Below are positions 15,020 through 16,675 of a stretch of DNA of 16,675 nucleotides, in pieces. This stretch comes from Porticoccus sp. (GTDB lineage: Bacteria > Pseudomonadota > Gammaproteobacteria > Pseudomonadales > Porticoccaceae). The stretch spans positions 1 through 16,675 of the forward strand of contig DRHD01000334.1 in the NCBI GenBank assembly GCA_011049795.1, in the 5' to 3' direction. The position numbers were made by a program, and so were the translations under genes. The notes under the pieces were generated by a model. It made no database searches, was not told the DNA's origin, and worked only from the letters and a program-made list of their open reading frames with translations. The stretch's first letter is position 1; each line of letters begins with the position of its first letter.

Positions 15020-15892
15020 TTACCAGCCAGTGATTTCTTTCAATCCATGACCAATATCAGCCAGACTACGAACAGTTTTAACACCAGCATCTTCCAATGC
15101 AGCAAACTTCTCGTCAGCTGTGCCCTTACCGCCAGCAATAATGGCACCAGCATGGCCCATACGTTTACCGGCAGGAGCGGTAACACCTGCAATGTAGGAA
15201 ACAACGGGCTTGGAGACATTCTCCTTAATAAAGGCCGCTGCTTCTTCCTCGGCAGTACCACCAATCTCACCAATCATGACAATAGCCTCAGTGGCCGGGT
15301 CATTCTCAAACATGGTAAGAATATCGATGAAGTTAGAACCGGGGATAGGATCACCACCAATACCTACACAAGTGGACTGACCGAAACCATAATCTGTGGT
15401 TTGTTTAACCGCTTCATAGGTCAGAGTACCTGAGCGAGAGACGATACCCACTTTGCCTGGCAAATGGATATGACCAGGCATAATGCCGATTTTACATTCG
15501 CCGGGAGTAATAACACCTGGACAGTTTGGTCCGATTAGACGCACACCCAGCTCATCACATTTAGCTTTACACACAAGCATATCCAGCGTTGGAATGCCTT
15601 CGGTAATACAAACTATTAGCTGAATGCCAGAGTTAGCGGCCTCCAGAATAGAGTCTTTGCAGAAAGGGGCTGGCACGTAGATAACAGAAGCTTCTGCGCC
15701 TGTTTCTGCTACAGCTTCAGCGACAGTATTGAATACAGGTAAACCAAGGTGGGTGGAACCACCTTTGCCTGGTGTTACACCACCAACCATTTTTGTGCCG
15801 TATTCTATGGCCTGCTCTGAGTGAAAAGTGCCCTGCCCGCCAGTAAAGCCCTGACAGATAACTTTAGTGTCTTTGTTGATTAGGATAGCCAT
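15020..15892 (-). CDS. sucD: Succinate-CoA ligase, alpha subunit
   Basis: This 290-residue protein is the usual length for SucD. With SucC it interconverts succinyl-CoA and succinate while making ATP or GTP in the TCA cycle. The N-terminal CoA-binding fold contains [20 protein letters not shown] (14-33) and GGVTPGKGG. The middle has [14 protein letters not shown]. The phosphorylated histidine is H247 in GHAGAII, with GGKGTADEK following. It ends in EITGW. The ATG overlaps the sucC stop by one base (TAATG), with GGAGGG inside sucC as ribosome-binding site. It is the last gene of the operon and a terminator follows directly. Confidence 0.99.
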   Translation of the reverse strand: MAILINKDTKVICQGFTGGQGTFHSEQAIEYGTKMVGGVTPGKGGSTHLGLPVFNTVAEAVAETGAEASVIYVPAPFCKDSILEAANSGIQLIVCITEGIPTLDMLVCKAKCDELGVRLIGPNCPGVITPGECKIGIMPGHIHLPGKVGIVSRSGTLTYEAVKQTTDYGFGQSTCVGIGGDPIPGSNFIDILTMFENDPATEAIVMIGEIGGTAEEEAAAFIKENVSKPVVSYIAGVTAPAGKRMGHAGAIIAGGKGTADEKFAALEDAGVKTVRSLADIGHGLKEITGW

Positions 15893-16675
15893 TACTTGTT
15901 GCCCTCCGCTGCTTTAACCACTTGCTGAGCACCGTCGGTCAGGCTGGTTGCTGCAATAATATTCAATCCACTCTCCGCGAGAAGTTTGGTACCAATCGCA
16001 GCATTGTTACCCTCGAGCCTAACAATCACGGGTACTTCAACGCCCACCTCTTCAACGGCACCAATGACACCCTCGGCAATCAGGTCGCAACGGACGATGC
16101 CACCAAAGATATTGATAAAAACAGCTTCAACCTTCTCATCTGAAAGGATGATCTTAAATGCTTCAACGACACGCTCTTTAGTTGCACCACCACCTACATC
16201 AAGGAAGTTGGCAGGGTCACCACCATGGAGTTTAACGATATCCATGGTGCCCATGGCCAAGCCCGCGCCATTAACCATACAACCAATGTTGCCATCTAGC
16301 GCCACGTAGTTGAGGTCCCACTGAGCAGCATGTGCTTCACGAGCATCATCCTGAGATGGGTCGTGCATTTCACGCAGCTTAGGCTGACGGTACATTGCAT
16401 TACCATCGATATTGATCTTGCCATCGAGACAGTGGAGATCGCCGTCAGTGGTGATTACCAATGGGTTGATTTCTAGAAGAGCCAAATCAAAGTCGTGGAA
16501 CAACTTGGCCAGACCAAGGAACAATTTGGTGAACTGTTTGATTTGCTTTGCATTCAAACCCAGCTTGAATGCTAGCTCACGTGCTTGGTATGGCTGTGCG
16601 CCGGTCAAAGGGTCAATGGTAGCTTTGAGAATTTTCTCTGGCGTTTCTTCGGCCACTTTCTCAATTTCTACACCG
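15892..16675 (-). CDS. sucC: Succinate-CoA ligase, beta subunit (3' part, cut by window edge)
   Basis: These are the C-terminal ~260 residues of SucC. The family is about 388 residues long, so roughly 127 N-terminal residues lie beyond the right edge. The frame is open through the edge and begins [16 protein letters not shown], the normal internal sequence before the second ATP-grasp part. A GTG at 16656 is therefore only an internal valine. Visible blocks are [20 protein letters not shown] (metal and nucleotide site), [55 protein letters not shown] (CoA and partner contacts) and [15 protein letters not shown]. It overlaps the sucD start by one base. Confidence 0.98.
   Translation of the reverse strand, partial: GVEIEKVAEETPEKILKATIDPLTGAQPYQARELAFKLGLNAKQIKQFTKLFLGLAKLFHDFDLALLEINPLVITTDGDLHCLDGKINIDGNAMYRQPKLREMHDPSQDDAREAHAAQWDLNYVALDGNIGCMVNGAGLAMGTMDIVKLHGGDPANFLDVGGGATKERVVEAFKIILSDEKVEAVFINIFGGIVRCDLIAEGVIGAVEEVGVEVPVIVRLEGNNAAIGTKLLAESGLNIIAATSLTDGAQQVVKAAEGNK

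Noticed and set aside
16654..16656. GTG as the start codon of a short sucC-like gene
   Set aside because: The reading frame stays open to the window edge and the preceding residues GVEIEK are normal internal SucC sequence.

Overview
The window reads as chromosomal DNA from a Gammaproteobacterium of the Pseudomonadales/Cellvibrionales type. The reasons are the close family match of the housekeeping proteins (AroC, PrmB, a Pseudomonas-type FolE, GpsA, HtpG, SucCD) and the gene groupings: etfBA divergent from ETF-QO, prmB next to aroC and an MFS gene, and gpsA next to a DUF4389 gene and sixA. From memory these groupings also occur in Pseudomonas. Base composition looks moderate and even. No tRNA, rRNA, CRISPR array, insertion sequence or prophage gene is visible. 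The first 19 bases are an exact Tn5/Nextera mosaic end, so the left edge is a library or assembly artefact. The right edge cuts through sucC.

Layout, left to right. (1) Positions 22-955 (+): the tail of an ECF-type sigma factor, an overlapping small single-pass membrane protein, and a secreted basic protein with PEER/LTPEQR repeats. This looks like a sigma / anti-sigma-like / periplasmic-partner module and it ends in a bidirectional terminator. (2) Positions 1044-4612: etfBA on the minus strand, divergent from ETF-QO on the plus strand. Together they form the path that carries electrons from acyl-CoA dehydrogenases to ubiquinone. (3) Positions 4682-6819: a TetR-family regulator divergent from an outer-membrane protein of the phenol-degradation MetA-like family. 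Two related palindromes carrying CAATAGTGnCC lie between them. A small exported protein gene converges on the outer-membrane protein gene and shares its stop codon region. (4) Positions 6908-10859: an HcaT-like MFS transporter, aroC and prmB on the minus strand, with folE divergent. (5) Positions 10962-12889 (-): gpsA, a DUF4389 membrane protein gene and sixA. (6) Positions 12946-16675 (-): htpG behind a near-consensus sigma-32 promoter, then sucD and the 3' part of sucC, with a strong terminator after sucD.

Most genes are core metabolism: TCA cycle, beta-oxidation electron transfer, aromatic amino acid and folate precursors, phospholipid precursor synthesis, ribosomal protein methylation and protein folding. 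The least explained parts are the truncated sigma-factor operon at the left edge and the TetR / outer-membrane protein pair with its paired operators. I found no clear evidence of a wholly new system. The sigma-factor module is the best candidate for an under-described one.
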